Assembly (NCBI RefSeq): GCF_030123245.1
Contig: NZ_CP126101.1
Coordinates: forward strand, 2,850,501 to 2,914,500
Length of the DNA stretch: 64,000 bases
Direction: 5' to 3'
Source of the DNA: Lysinibacillus pakistanensis
GTDB lineage: Bacteria; Bacillota; Bacilli; Bacillales_A; Planococcaceae
In this document: piece by piece, positions 17,346 to 26,405 of the stretch
Position numbering within the stretch: the first letter of the stretch is position 1
Layout of the letters: each line of letters starts with the position of its first letter
The notes under the pieces: model-generated
Database searches by the model: none
What the model was told of the DNA's origin: nothing
The model's input: the letters and a program-made list of their open reading frames with translations, nothing else
Translations under genes and position numbers: made by a program

Positions 17346-17369
17346 TTACTATGTCCTCCCTCTATAAAT

Positions 17370-17383
17370 GTTGATATATCAAC
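17370..17383. repeat. 14-bp palindrome near IS right end (copy 2)
   Basis: The same palindrome as at 2434-2447, at the same distance from the element end. Confidence 0.6.
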
Positions 17384-17726
17384 GGTCTGACCCGTTTTTA
17401 AAAATGATGAAAATATTTTTTCACCGCATAGTACATATAGTCTTTTCTAGTTCTTCAATTCATTGTCATTTGGTGAGTACGCTTCGCTAAAGTTAATTGA
17501 AAAAAATTAACTTTTAATTCCACTATATGATGCACTAATGGATCTCTGCGATGCTTATGACGACTCACCCTCCCATGTCTCTTGGCGTCTAGCGCATACA
17601 TTCCTTCGTTCGGTCTATTCATAAGGCAGAGGCTGGCGATGCTCCTTAAGGGACTCGTAGTCTTATGGTGAAAATAATGCCGGCTTCTCCGTGTCATCCT
17701 TCTGTTAGAGGTCGAGTTCTGATTGC
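17384..17726 (-). ncRNA. Candidate guide RNA region, IS copy 2
   Basis: Counterpart of 2092-2433 with scattered substitutions. Here the internal sequence reads AAGGAGCAT, exactly the nine bases that span the left junction of this copy (AA of the flank plus GGAGCAT); copy 1 reads GAGGAGCAT. This may reflect a donor/target guide, or chance. Confidence 0.5.
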
Positions 17727-19004
17727 TTAGGCTGCCTCTCCGAGACAATAAAGGTCTTTCATCATTTGGCTCACATCAAAATGTACTTTCTTCTTGCACA
17801 AGGTGTGTAAAATCTTCAGTAACTTTCCACAGAGCACGACAATCGATTGTTTCTTTCGAAGTGGATTGATGGTGCGTGTAGTGTAATAATCATGTAATTG
17901 CTTAAAGGCCTCATTATGACGAATTAACGGGATCATGACACGGAATAAAAGAGCTCGAAGTTTTCTTCTACCACGCTTAGAAATCCGTTTTTTTCCTTTA
18001 TGCTGTCCAGAAGAGTTTTCACGTAATGTGAGTCCCGCTAGTTTGATTAATTGGCGTGGATGCTCATATTGTGTAAGAGAACCAACTTCGGAAAGCAGCT
18101 CGACAATTGTTACGTCTCCGATTCCAGGTACTGATGCTAAATACGCATAATCCGTCATTTGTTTTGCCAGTTCTATAAGCTGGGCTGTTAATTCATCAAG
18201 CTGAGCTTGCATCAATTGATACTGGGAAAGTAGTGTAGCGATTTCAATGCGTGCCATCACTAAGCCTTCTGTCAGTCCAATCGAGCTTTGTGCCACCTCG
18301 ACTAATTGTTTTGCCTTTGGTAGCTGTGGACTTTTCATCCCATCTACTTGGCGGTATAAAAGTAATAATTCTTCTGGCGTTTTCCCTTGAATGTCCATCG
18401 GCAGTGGTGTCTTTTCAAGCGCCGCATACGCCATTTTCCCGAAGTTTTTAAATACCTGTGTAAACTCAGGAAAAAAGCGATCTAACCAACGGATCATTCG
18501 ATTTTGTAAGGCATTTACATCTTCTTGGATTTTGGCACGCAAGGTTGTACCATTACGCAATTCAGCTTCCACGCCTTCTAGAATACGTGGGTAACTAAAC
18601 CGTCCATCTCGCATTAAACGTGCAATGACGAGCGCATCCTTTTGGTCATTCTTTGTTTGAAGATTGTCATCTAGCTCTTTGGAACGATTGACATGATGAG
18701 GATTCACCATGATAAATGGAATTCCGTGTGCTTGCAGATAGGCAGCGAGATTCATCCAGTAGTGACCTGTGGGCTCGAAACCGACAAGAATTTCACTTTT
18801 TTCATGGGTAGCACGTAAAGCCAGTAATCTTTCATAAAAAGCATCGAAACCTTCTCTTGTTTGCGAGAAAGGGAACGATTTATGGAGCACGCGTCCTCTT
18901 TCATCAACCGCGCATGCATAATGTGTATGCTTGGCAATATCGATACCGATGACGAGTGTTTTTTCAGAGACTTGATTAATCTTTTGGTTCCTATTAGAAT
19001 TCAT
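17727..19004 (-). CDS. IS110-family DEDD transposase (copy 2)
   Basis: 425 residues, full length, differing from copy 1 at few positions (for example AKHTHYA for AKRTHYA, and HKGKKRISK for HKGQKRISK). All DEDD residues and the NSSG serine motif are present. The ATG at 19004 follows GGAGGACTCC. Intact, so potentially active. Confidence 0.93.
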   Translation of the reverse strand: MNSNRNQKINQVSEKTLVIGIDIAKHTHYACAVDERGRVLHKSFPFSQTREGFDAFYERLLALRATHEKSEILVGFEPTGHYWMNLAAYLQAHGIPFIMVNPHHVNRSKELDDNLQTKNDQKDALVIARLMRDGRFSYPRILEGVEAELRNGTTLRAKIQEDVNALQNRMIRWLDRFFPEFTQVFKNFGKMAYAALEKTPLPMDIQGKTPEELLLLYRQVDGMKSPQLPKAKQLVEVAQSSIGLTEGLVMARIEIATLLSQYQLMQAQLDELTAQLIELAKQMTDYAYLASVPGIGDVTIVELLSEVGSLTQYEHPRQLIKLAGLTLRENSSGQHKGKKRISKRGRRKLRALLFRVMIPLIRHNEAFKQLHDYYTTRTINPLRKKQSIVVLCGKLLKILHTLCKKKVHFDVSQMMKDLYCLGEAA

Positions 19005-19392
19005 AAAAGGAGTCCTCCTGTGTGATAGTGGGTCAATGGCTGTTGACACTCATGCATCATACAAGAGGGCTTTTCTGATTTCAAGCCCCTGAAAATCCTT
19101 CTAACAGGAATGCTCCTTTTTGGTTTTAAATATTCTTTCAATTTCTTAATAGAAACAAATCCCTATCAATTATATCTTTTTCCCCATCACACTTAAACAC
19201 TTTAAAGGAATTTTATGTTAAAATTACATCATAATGCCAAATAAAAAAGCACCCTCTTTAGAGAATACAACTTCAGAACAAAAACCTTTTCTCTATCATC
19301 CGAGCTATATTATTTAACAATTTGTCACTTCTAGATTTAGAAGTGATTTTTTGTTTATCTTATTATTAATAAGCCAATACTAAACAATATTA

Positions 19393-19452
19393 GGTTTATT
19401 ACTATGAACAATGATTAGCCCCATCTATCCCCTGTGTTCATAGTAATGAACC
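19393..19452. repeat. Long-arm hairpin H1 upstream of gerAC-like gene
   Basis: 18-bp arms with one mismatch (GGTTTATTACTATGAACA / TGTTCATAGTAATGAACC) enclose a 24-base loop. It lies 38 bp before the gerAC-like start codon. Related hairpins with a TCGCTATGA core lie at 36821-36885 and 37418-37483. There is no T-run, so it is not a simple terminator. Confidence 0.6.
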
Positions 19453-19489
19453 ATAATCCGATTCGACACATACCATTGGGAGGATACAT

Positions 19490-20650
19490 ATGAATAAACA
19501 TCCTTTATCCCTTTTCATAATCATAGTTAGTACATTCTTATTATCAGGTTGCTGGGATATTAATGAACCTCAAAGGATGTATTATATTAATGCTGTTGGT
19601 GTTGATTTTAAGGATAATCTGTATGAAGTGTATGTTCAATTTATTAATTTTGATGACGTGGCGAAATCAGAACAGCCAAATCCTAATATTGTACCAGCAG
19701 AGATAGGCTATGCAAAAGGAAGAACAGTGGATGAGGCTATATACAAATTATATAATTCAAGTGATCAAAAGATTTTTTGGGGACATATGAGATATATGGT
19801 CTTCTCAGAAAGTGCTTTAGAGGATGAGCGAGGTATTCCAGCGATTGATACATTTATTCGTTATAGAGATACTCGGTATCAAATTTGGGTCTATTGTACA
19901 AAAGATCCTATGAATGAAATATTGCTCACAACGCCACTATTAGAAGGTTCGCATGCTGTTTCAAAATTAAGTAATCCTATAAATCCGACTAGAAATGAAA
20001 CATTTATATTACCAAGAAACCTGAGAGACATAGTCATTGGATTAAATGAACCAAGCCATGAAATTAATCTCCCCTATGTAACAATGAAAAAAGATTGGGC
20101 AACATCAAAGGAAGCCACAGAAGAAACATTCTTTTCAGGTATTGGTATATTATCAAAAGATGGCTTTAAAGGAAGTATAGAGAATGTTTCTGCAAGAGGA
20201 TTTCAGTGGACTCACAATGAGACAAAACAAGGAGAACTTACTATTAAATTAGATAATCATGAAGATTATTTATCTGTAAGTATTGAAAAGCTTAAAATTA
20301 TAGTGGAACCCATCATAAAAAATGAAAAGCAGGTTTCATTTGAATTTCATATAAATATTAATGCTACAATCAATGGATATAAAACAAAAGTTACGACAGA
20401 TGAATTAAGAAAAAAAATAAAAAAAGAAATGAGAAAAGAAATACGAGAAACGTATAGAGAGGGGCTAAAATTAGACGCAGATATATATCGTCTATCAGAA
20501 GTACTCTATAGAGATAACGTAAAAATGTGGAAAAGGTTAGAGAAAAATGGAAAGATCCCATTAACAGAGAATTCAATTCGTAAGATCAATATCCATATCA
20601 ATAAAATAAACCCAGGAAGAAAAACATTTGCTGAAACAATAAAAGAATAA
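19490..20650 (+). CDS. Ger(x)C-family spore germination lipoprotein
   Basis: A 386-residue GerAC-type lipoprotein. Signal peptide with lipobox LLSGCWD; family segments are INAVGVDFKDNLYEVYVQFINF, EAIYKLYNSSDQKIFWGHMRY and the C-terminal domain ending INKINPGRKTFAETIKE. GerAC is the outer lipoprotein subunit of nutrient germinant receptors in the spore inner membrane, normally encoded with GerAA and GerAB. No such partners are nearby, so this is an orphan C subunit. ATG at 19490 follows GGGAGGATAC. A degraded C-terminal copy lies at 21480-21811. Confidence 0.88.
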   Translation: MNKHPLSLFIIIVSTFLLSGCWDINEPQRMYYINAVGVDFKDNLYEVYVQFINFDDVAKSEQPNPNIVPAEIGYAKGRTVDEAIYKLYNSSDQKIFWGHMRYMVFSESALEDERGIPAIDTFIRYRDTRYQIWVYCTKDPMNEILLTTPLLEGSHAVSKLSNPINPTRNETFILPRNLRDIVIGLNEPSHEINLPYVTMKKDWATSKEATEETFFSGIGILSKDGFKGSIENVSARGFQWTHNETKQGELTIKLDNHEDYLSVSIEKLKIIVEPIIKNEKQVSFEFHININATINGYKTKVTTDELRKKIKKEMRKEIRETYREGLKLDADIYRLSEVLYRDNVKMWKRLEKNGKIPLTENSIRKINIHINKINPGRKTFAETIKE

Positions 20651-20708
20651 ATGAAATATAATCAGAGAAAAATTACCAAAGTACTTATCAAGCCTTTACA
20701 ACCACAAA

Positions 20709-20747
20709 AAGGACCAGGTTCAAAATTTAATTGAACGCTGGTCCTTA
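20709..20747 (+). terminator. Terminator of gerAC-like gene
   Basis: AAGGACCAG-GTTCAA / TTGAAC-CTGGTCCTT hairpin 60 bp after the stop, followed by a short AT run. Confidence 0.7.
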
Positions 20748-20775
20748 ATAATTGTTTTTACATCATGAATCGATT

Positions 20776-20960
20776 CAATTGAGGCACTTAAGATATTTCA
20801 TAGTATGTACTCCTTTTTATTTATTTATAGTCTATTTTTTAAACAAGTGCTCATTCTATAAATACTATTCATATTTTCTTACCTTTGGGTTATTTCTAGC
20901 CTATCAATAGTTATACCGAAATTTCAATTGTGGATTTCCGAAAGTAAACCTTTCGGACAC
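20776..20960 (-). promoter_or_regulatory. Orphan leader B, duplicate of leader A
   Basis: Resembles the leader of the secreted-protein gene at 13434-13590: GTACTCCTTTT, CTATCAATA and a TTTCCGAAA...CTTTCGG hairpin in the same order and spacing. Beyond the ribosome site the minus strand reads MKYLKCLN and stops, so the gene it once controlled is gone. Confidence 0.5.
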
Positions 20961-21035
20961 CGATTATTTTCTTTCGGTTTATGTTGAACACTTCATGTTT
21001 TCACTATGCTTTATATCTAGGTTTCCTCAAAAAAA

Positions 21036-21069
21036 TGACTAGGCTCAAAATTGAATGCCTAGTCACTTT
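21036..21069. terminator. Terminator-like hairpin
   Basis: TGACTAGGC / GCCTAGTCA stem followed by a T-run on the plus strand and preceded by an A-run, so it could work in both directions. Confidence 0.6.
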
Positions 21070-21177
21070 TTCATTGATTCATGACATCATTAGATTATCA
21101 TATAGCTCTATACAAAATCTGAACAATAAAAGGCAATTTAAGCCAAAAATTGTTTACAATAACTAAAGAGATGACAA

Positions 21178-21414
21178 TTAATCACACGAAGAACCTCCGT
21201 CTGATGAGTCACTGTAATTTGAAGTGTTGTCTGAACAATGATTATTGTTGTTGTCTTGTAAAGAAAATACTGAACCCGTTGAAATAAAATCTGTTGTACC
21301 AGTGCCTGAATGTCCAGATCGGCTTTTTGCATTAACAATATGTTTTGACTTCTTTATGTTGAGTAAAAATCCCACTAAAAGAATCATGACCACACTTACA
21401 ACAATAAATTCCAT
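21178..21414 (-). CDS. Small membrane protein with Ser/Asp/Cys-rich tail
   Basis: 78 residues: one membrane segment (MEFIVVSVVMILLVGFLL), a basic patch (NIKKSKHIVNAKSR) and a low-complexity tail ending SDSSDGGSSCD. AGGGAGGGG precedes the ATG at 21414; the longer frame from 21438 has no ribosome site. Small proteins ending in Gly/Ser/Cys/Asp are common in Bacillaceae, with no assigned role. Confidence 0.6.
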   Translation of the reverse strand: MEFIVVSVVMILLVGFLLNIKKSKHIVNAKSRSGHSGTGTTDFISTGSVFSLQDNNNNHCSDNTSNYSDSSDGGSSCD

Positions 21415-21479
21415 TCTTTCCCCTCCCTGCGAATTCATTAATTTTTTTGAAACATTATATTCAATTCATCTCTTCATCG

Positions 21480-21811
21480 TTATCGTTATCGTTAATTGGT
21501 TTGATATTGATATTAAGCTTAATGCCTCACTAAATGGTTTTAAAGGCAAAGTAGTCTCCAAGGAAATTAGGGAGAAGATCACAAAACAAATAAAAAAAGA
21601 AGTAATGGAAACTTATGAGGAAGGATTACAAATAGACACTGATATTTAACGTTTATCTGAATATCTTTATCGTTAAAACGTGAAAGTGTGGAAAAATTTA
21701 GAGAAGGATGGGAAAATTCCATTGACGAAAGATTCAATCAGTAAACTAGCTGTCCATGTCATCAAAATTAATCCTGGAAGAAAAACGTTTGCTGAAACAA
21801 TAAAAGAGTAA
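21480..21811 (+). pseudogene. GerAC C-terminal fragment with two nonsense codons
   Basis: One frame encodes DIDIKLNASLNGFKGKVVSK, KEVMETYEEGLQIDTDI, then TAA, RLSEYLYR, TAA, NVKVWKNLEKDGKIPL and NPGRKTFAETIKE. It matches the C-terminal 110 residues of the protein at 19490-20650. There are no frameshifts; the two stops replace Tyr and probably Gln codons. Natural decay after duplication fits better here than sequencing error. Confidence 0.8.
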
Positions 21812-21819
21812 GTAAAATT

Positions 21820-21866
21820 GCATTACCAAAGCCCCTCTAAGGAACTTTGGTGATGCATCGTTTTTT
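21820..21866. terminator. Bidirectional terminator
   Basis: GCATTACCAAAG / CTTTGGTGATGC stem followed by T6 lies between the dead gerAC fragment and the convergent lyase gene. Confidence 0.75.
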
Positions 21867-22911
21867 AGCCGTTGATTTTCAGTTGTTTTATATCCTCTAT
21901 CAGCATGTCAACATTTTCTTTTTTTGTCGCCCAGCTCGTACAAAATCTTACAACACTAAAATTAGCATCGATCTGTTCCCACATTGAAAAGGCATATTTT
22001 CCACTTAATTTAGCAAGCATATCGTTTGATAAAATTGGAAATTGTTGATTTGTTTTAGAATCATATCGTAGAGAAAACCCATTTTCAACAAATGCTTCTC
22101 GAATCTTCATTGCCAATGCTACAGCATGACTAGAAATCTCATAGTATAAGCCATTCTCAAATAATGTCTCAAACTGAATTCCTAATAATCTTCCTTTAGC
22201 CAATAATCCACCTTTTTGTTTGATTAAGTATCGAAAATCCCTTTTTAAGTCCTCATTTATGATAACGACTGCTTCCCCAAATAATGCACCTATTTTGGTA
22301 CCCCCAATATAAAACACGTCGCAAAGCCTCGCAATATCCACTAGCGATAAATCGTTATCCTTAGAAGCCAATCCATACCCTAATCTTGCACCATCCATAA
22401 ATAAAGGTATACCACACTCACGGCAAATTTTACTTAATTCTCCCAATTCCTTTTTACTATATGTCGTTCCATTTTCTGTAGGATGAGAAATATAAACTAA
22501 GGCTGGCTGCACCATATGTTCATGAGTAGCATCGTTCCAATGGGTATCAAATAATTCTTTTACCTGTATTGCTTGAATTTTTCCATCTTCACTCGGAACG
22601 GTCAGCACTTTATGGCCCGTTGCTTCAATTGCCCCTGATTCATGAACAGCTATATGACCTGTTTTTGCTGCAACAACGCCTTGATGAGGACGCAAAATTG
22701 AAGCAATAACGGTAGTATTTGTCTGTGTTCCCCCTACTAAAAAGTGTATATCTGCATTGTCTATACCACACTCTTTTTTAATATAAGCTCTTGCTTTTTC
22801 ACAATGCTCATCCATTCCATATCCAGGAGACTGTTCTTCATTCGTTTCCACGATTCTTTTTAGTATATGTAGATGGGCACCTTCTGCGTAATCATTTTCA
22901 AAACGTATCAT
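21865..22911 (-). CDS. PLP-dependent threonine-aldolase-like lyase
   Basis: A 348-residue fold-type I PLP enzyme of the beta-eliminating lyase/low-specificity L-threonine aldolase group. Visible features: FLVGGTQTNTTVIASIL (phosphate-binding), GHIAVHESGAIEATGHKV, ISHPTENGTTYS, PLFMDGARLGYGL (Asp-Ala-Arg) and DVFYIGGTKIGALFGEAVV with the PLP lysine. Length is normal. The gene overlaps the end of the upstream MarR gene by 14 bp, so it is translationally coupled and probably regulated by it. The substrate is not proven by sequence; threonine cleavage to glycine and acetaldehyde is the family reaction. Confidence 0.85.
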   Translation of the reverse strand: MIRFENDYAEGAHLHILKRIVETNEEQSPGYGMDEHCEKARAYIKKECGIDNADIHFLVGGTQTNTTVIASILRPHQGVVAAKTGHIAVHESGAIEATGHKVLTVPSEDGKIQAIQVKELFDTHWNDATHEHMVQPALVYISHPTENGTTYSKKELGELSKICRECGIPLFMDGARLGYGLASKDNDLSLVDIARLCDVFYIGGTKIGALFGEAVVIINEDLKRDFRYLIKQKGGLLAKGRLLGIQFETLFENGLYYEISSHAVALAMKIREAFVENGFSLRYDSKTNQQFPILSNDMLAKLSGKYAFSMWEQIDANFSVVRFCTSWATKKENVDMLIEDIKQLKING

Positions 22912-23356
22912 TCAAATCCCCCAATTTATCTAATTTTTGCTGAATCAACATCATAGAAGAATGAACTTCTTTTATTTCCTTCTGTGAAAGACCATGAAAC
23001 AATTTAACAATTTGCTCATCCGATTTTTTATTTAGCTGCTTAAATAAATCAATCCCCTTTGGTGTTAAACTAATAAGGCTTGTTCTGCTATCAGCTGTTG
23101 AAGCCTTTTTACGAATGACACCATCTCTACCTAGCTTGGCAATAATTCTACTCATATAACTTCGATCAATATCAAGCTTCTCAACTAAATTATTTGCTAT
23201 ACACTGTTCCATAAATCCAATTTCTAGAATAATCCTTGCCTCAGTAAATGAATAATCGGTATTTAGCACATGACTATCCAATAAATTTAACAGCTTTGTA
23301 TAAAAGCGATTAAATTTCCGAATATCAGAGACAATATTGTTATCTTCTAAGCGCAT
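22898..23356 (-). CDS. MarR-family regulator
   Basis: A 152-residue MarR winged-helix protein: FTEARIILEIGF, LVEKLDIDRSYMSRIIAKL (recognition helix) and the wing IRKKASTADSRTSLISLTPKG. It is first in an operon with the PLP lyase. Twin direct repeats directly upstream (23371-23417) are the likely autoregulatory operator. The ligand is unknown. Confidence 0.88.
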   Translation of the reverse strand: MRLEDNNIVSDIRKFNRFYTKLLNLLDSHVLNTDYSFTEARIILEIGFMEQCIANNLVEKLDIDRSYMSRIIAKLGRDGVIRKKASTADSRTSLISLTPKGIDLFKQLNKKSDEQIVKLFHGLSQKEIKEVHSSMMLIQQKLDKLGDLNDTF

Positions 23357-23370
23357 TAAGAGGCTCCTTT

Positions 23371-23417
23371 TTAGTGGATTTTGTCAACTATATTTCATTT
23401 AGTGGACTTTGTCAACT
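23371..23417 (-). promoter_or_regulatory. Twin operator repeats of the MarR operon
   Basis: Two 19-bp direct repeats differ at one position (TTAGTGGAYTTTGTCAACT), starting 28 bp apart, and lie 15-61 bp before the MarR start. Read on the minus strand, each contains AGTTGACAAA, so the TTGACA -35-like hexamers are part of the repeats and repressor binding would block RNA polymerase. Confidence 0.7.
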
Positions 23418-23441
23418 TTTAAAAAGATTAGAAAAAATCAA

Positions 23442-23490
23442 AAGAGCATGCTTTGAAATAAAAATTAGTCAAAGCATACTCTTATTTTAA
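23442..23490 (-). terminator. Terminator of DUF1697 gene
   Basis: A 15-bp inverted repeat (AAGAGCATGCTTTGA / TCAAAGCATACTCTT, one mismatch), flanked by T/A runs. Confidence 0.7.
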
Positions 23491-23564
23491 TGTGGTAAAT
23501 TTTATTATTTTTAAAATCTATAGATATATCAAATGAAATCTTCACTAAGCGTTAGCTCTTCCTA

Positions 23565-24128
23565 CTATTTAGAGTAGAACTCTTCAACCATCTTTAGTAG
23601 CTTAGAAAGCGTTTTCCAATTACGGACAGTTGCTGGAATACCCAAGATATCTAATTTGCTGCCAATTTTTGAATTTCGAATACTGTCATAAAATAAAAGA
23701 TAGACATCTCTTCCCTGGATCACAGCAAGTTCCTTTGTATTTGTAAAAGATAAATACTTCTCACTATCGGCCATTGCAGGTGAGGCTGGCAGGAAAGCAA
23801 CATGTAAACACTCCCCCTTACATGAAGTGATTGCTTCGATAATTTTTTGCTTTGAAAAAGGGCATTGCCGCACGATTTGTCGTAATTCTTCAGCCGTTCG
23901 AATGACAACTGTAGCGAATATTCCAAAATCCTCATTAATTTTATTTTGAATTTTCTTTTGTAAATCTTCCTCATATTCATTTGATTCAAAAATGATATTT
24001 CCACTTTGAATATATGTCCTTATATTCTGTAATGCAAGTTGATTAAGAGAGTTTTTTAATTGTGCCATTATGATTTTATTATGGCCCCCTACATTAATTC
24101 CTTTAAGTAATGCAATATATATCGTCAT
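23565..24128 (-). CDS. DUF1697 protein
   Basis: A 187-residue protein of the DUF1697 family: MTIYIALLKGINVGGHNKI (family N-terminus), YIQSGNIIFES, ATVVIRTAEELR and the C-terminal NSKIGSKLDILGIPATVRNWKTL. The biochemical role of the family is not established. The ATG at 24128 is chosen because GGGAGAA lies before it; the frame is open further upstream without a ribosome site. Its terminator follows. Confidence 0.88.
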   Translation of the reverse strand: MTIYIALLKGINVGGHNKIIMAQLKNSLNQLALQNIRTYIQSGNIIFESNEYEEDLQKKIQNKINEDFGIFATVVIRTAEELRQIVRQCPFSKQKIIEAITSCKGECLHVAFLPASPAMADSEKYLSFTNTKELAVIQGRDVYLLFYDSIRNSKIGSKLDILGIPATVRNWKTLSKLLKMVEEFYSK

Positions 24129-24156
24129 ATCATTCTCCCTTTCTCTTAGGAACATA

Positions 24157-24366
24157 TCAATTGATAATCAAGTATAGCTTTAACCAAAAAGATACCTGCA
24201 TTTTCACAAAATCTACGTCAGAATGCTCTTCATCTACAATTGCATTAACTACTTCATACTTACATCTAATCGATATAAAATTTTTAAAACTAGATAAGAA
24301 TTGTTCATTAATATTACAGACAATGGCTGAAGCGACGCTAGTTACGTTTATTTTTCTATTTTTCAG
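24157..24366 (-). other. Possible 69-codon gene with CTG start
   Basis: This minus-strand frame (KNRKINVTSVASAIVCNINE...) ends 28 bp before the DUF1697 start. It has AAGGAG 8 bp before a CTG but no ATG, GTG or TTG. It could be a small protein with a rare start, or the remains of a longer gene. Protein family not recognised. Confidence 0.3.
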
Positions 24367-24503
24367 CCCTTGATATCTCCTTCATACTCTAAATGCACAT
24401 AAGAAAAAACAGGTGAATTCATTGTTAATTACCTACCTTTTGATTATTTTATCATTAAAAAAAATACGGTGATATCCCCAAGATTTTTGTGGTGAATGGT
24501 AAA

Positions 24504-24545
24504 AGACCAGGTGCACAATTTTCTGTGATCACCTGGCCTTTTTAT
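24504..24545 (-). terminator. Terminator of the HTH-protein gene
   Basis: AGACCAGGTG / CACCTGGCCT hairpin between A- and T-runs, downstream of the gene at 24634-25089. Confidence 0.65.
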
Positions 24546-24633
24546 GCGTGTTCGTTTGTTAAACCTTGACAATAATAGAGTAACACATCATCCTAAACAA
24601 ATTCTGAACAAATAAAGTTAAATGATACTAAGA

Positions 24634-25089
24634 TTAATTATTTTGATGATGTAAAACAAAGTGAAGCATGATGACATTCACACATATCTTCATTTCTACA
24701 TTTGTATCAATTATTTGTTTCTTATTGAAATCTATAAGTTCTTTTTCTTTAACATTGATAATTTTTGATAAAGTTTCGGTAGTTAACCTATAATTTGATA
24801 ACAAATCATTTAAAATTAAGGTTACCCTTTCTTTAGCATCAAAACCTTCAAATCCAAAATTTAACATAGTCAATTTGTTCTCAATATTTTCTTGTTGTTT
24901 ATTCGTAATATTACCTTTACGATTTAATAAATTTTCCAACTCATTTATAGATAAATCTAATATTTTAGAAAGTTGTTGATGATTGAAGTTAAACTTTTCA
25001 GCTAGTTTTTGAATGTCTTCTATAAGATAATCGAATGGTGATGAGTTTGAAACGAAAGTTACTTCTATACTATCTCTGAATTCCCCCAA
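24634..25089 (-). CDS. HTH-domain protein, 151 residues
   Basis: Two weak helix-turn-helix-like repeats are visible: FNHQQLSKILDLSINELENLLN (residues 35-56) and YRLTTETLSKIINVKEKELIDF (100-121), each like an Xre-type core. The rest is helical and Asn/Lys-rich. The start is TTG at 25089, with GGAGGTG 7 bp upstream. It stands alone. It is probably a DNA-binding or toxin-antitoxin-like protein, but the family is not identified. Confidence 0.6.
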   Translation of the reverse strand: MGEFRDSIEVTFVSNSSPFDYLIEDIQKLAEKFNFNHQQLSKILDLSINELENLLNRKGNITNKQQENIENKLTMLNFGFEGFDAKERVTLILNDLLSNYRLTTETLSKIINVKEKELIDFNKKQIIDTNVEMKICVNVIMLHFVLHHQNN

Positions 25090-25415
25090 AAATTAACACC
25101 TCCGTATCCTAATTAAATATTTGTTCACTTACTATACTAATATACACTAAAATTTCAATAATTATATAATTCATAAGTTAAACACCATTTAAAATGCACA
25201 TAGCATAAAACTTAGTTTAAATGGATTTTAATAAAACTTACCTTTTAATAGACTTCATACTAGAATTTCTGTAGCCTGCCAATGCCCCTTCAGCATTAGA
25301 ACAAAAAATCCATGGATTACTGAAAGCTTATTAGACAATCAGGGAAATTAAATGAGCTTTCAGGAAGTTATAAATCCAGGAAATAATTTTTTTGAATTAG
25401 TTGGAGGGATAATAA

Positions 25416-25550
25416 ATGCTGAAATTTATGGACGATTTAACTCGCACTATTCTTGCTATATTTAAATTAATTGGTTATTTATTAGCGGGTGTATTAATTG
25501 TAGGAGTTCCCCTTATTTTAATTGCTAAATTTTTCGAGTTGTTTCATTAA
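25416..25550 (+). CDS. 44-residue single-span membrane peptide
   Basis: MLKFMDDLTRTILAIFKLIG followed by a strongly hydrophobic stretch (YLLAGVLIVGVPLILIAKFF). GGAGGGAT precedes the ATG at 25416. A weak terminator (CCTCCAC...GTGGAAGG) follows at about 25571-25599. No family recognised. Confidence 0.5.
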   Translation: MLKFMDDLTRTILAIFKLIGYLLAGVLIVGVPLILIAKFFELFH

Positions 25551-25672
25551 ATAGATTGTTATTTCATAATAAAACCCTCCACAACTATCGTGGAAGGCAA
25601 AAATCTCAAGCACTTATGGACATTTAACCCTCATCTAACTGAACACATAAAATGCAGTTGCTGTTGATTCAC

Positions 25673-26230
25673 TTACCTATAAGAATCATGGGTAGGATGA
25701 AATAAATCTTCATCCGCTTTTCTAACAACTGAAAAATGATCCACATTGTAATGGCCATGGAGCGTATTATTATGATGTTTAATAATTTGTTCTGCGCTTA
25801 AAACATCATTATCTGTTGTTGAATGTCCATCCCCAACTAAGGTAACGTCCATTCCATTAACAGTTGCGGTTCTTACTGCACTATCAATACAATGTTGCGT
25901 GGAGCAGCCCATCACAACAATATGTTCTGTTTCTAGAGATTGGAGGTATTCTAGAAGTTTCGTACCATAGAAGCAATTGGTAGCCATTTTATCAAAGAGT
26001 TTTGCATAGCTAGGAACATTTATGCCATTATGGATTTCGAATCCTTCGCCAGTGCCTCCTGCTACGTCAAGATCCCTGATAAATACTATAGGAATATTTG
26101 CTTTTGATGCTTTGTCAATGACAAGATTAATATTATGGATTAGCTGATCCTTCTGAAAAACAGCCTTTTCTTCATGATTCCCATCTAATAGGGCTTGTTG
26201 GACATCAATAATTACTAATACCTGATTCAT
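25673..26230 (-). CDS. Isochorismatase-family cysteine hydrolase
   Basis: A 185-residue cysteine hydrolase. The triad is visible: Asp9 in VLVIIDVQ, a Lys in the family's middle strand region, and the nucleophile in VVMGCSTQHCIDSAVRTA, where the second Cys holds the usual position. The family includes nicotinamidase and isochorismatase; the substrate cannot be inferred. Start ATG at 26230 follows AAAGGGG. A 19-codon frame lies 32 bp upstream. Confidence 0.85.
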   Translation of the reverse strand: MNQVLVIIDVQQALLDGNHEEKAVFQKDQLIHNINLVIDKASKANIPIVFIRDLDVAGGTGEGFEIHNGINVPSYAKLFDKMATNCFYGTKLLEYLQSLETEHIVVMGCSTQHCIDSAVRTATVNGMDVTLVGDGHSTTDNDVLSAEQIIKHHNNTLHGHYNVDHFSVVRKADEDLFHPTHDSYR

Positions 26231-26262
26231 CGATTTTCCCCTTTCAAATTGAGGAAAACGCT

Positions 26263-26322
26263 TTAGTTATCAGTTAAACGTCTTCCCCTTTTATATTCAC
26301 TAGCATTATTTTTAATTACCAT
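26263..26322 (-). other. Possible 19-codon leader peptide
   Basis: MVIKNNASEYKRGRRLTDN has a GGGGGAGATATT ribosome site and ends 32 bp before the isochorismatase-family gene on the same strand. It may be a leader peptide or the remaining end of a lost gene. Confidence 0.35.
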
Positions 26323-26405
26323 AATATCTCCCCCTAATTTAGATTCTCAAGCAAGTAGAGTTTAACATAATATTCTACTAAAGGGAACTTGCGCTATATC
26401 AATTA

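Larger units (their letters stand above)
17354..19116 (-). mobile_element. IS110-family (IS1111-type) insertion sequence, copy 2
   Basis: Inverted copy of the element at 701-2462, with about the same length and the same ends. The right end (GAGGGAGGA, minus strand) lies 8 bp from the endolysin start codon. The left end is flanked by AAAAAGGAG. Both the transposase and the non-coding end are nearly identical to copy 1. The two copies in opposite orientation, 15 kb apart, could mediate inversion of the intervening DNA by homologous recombination. Confidence 0.85.
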
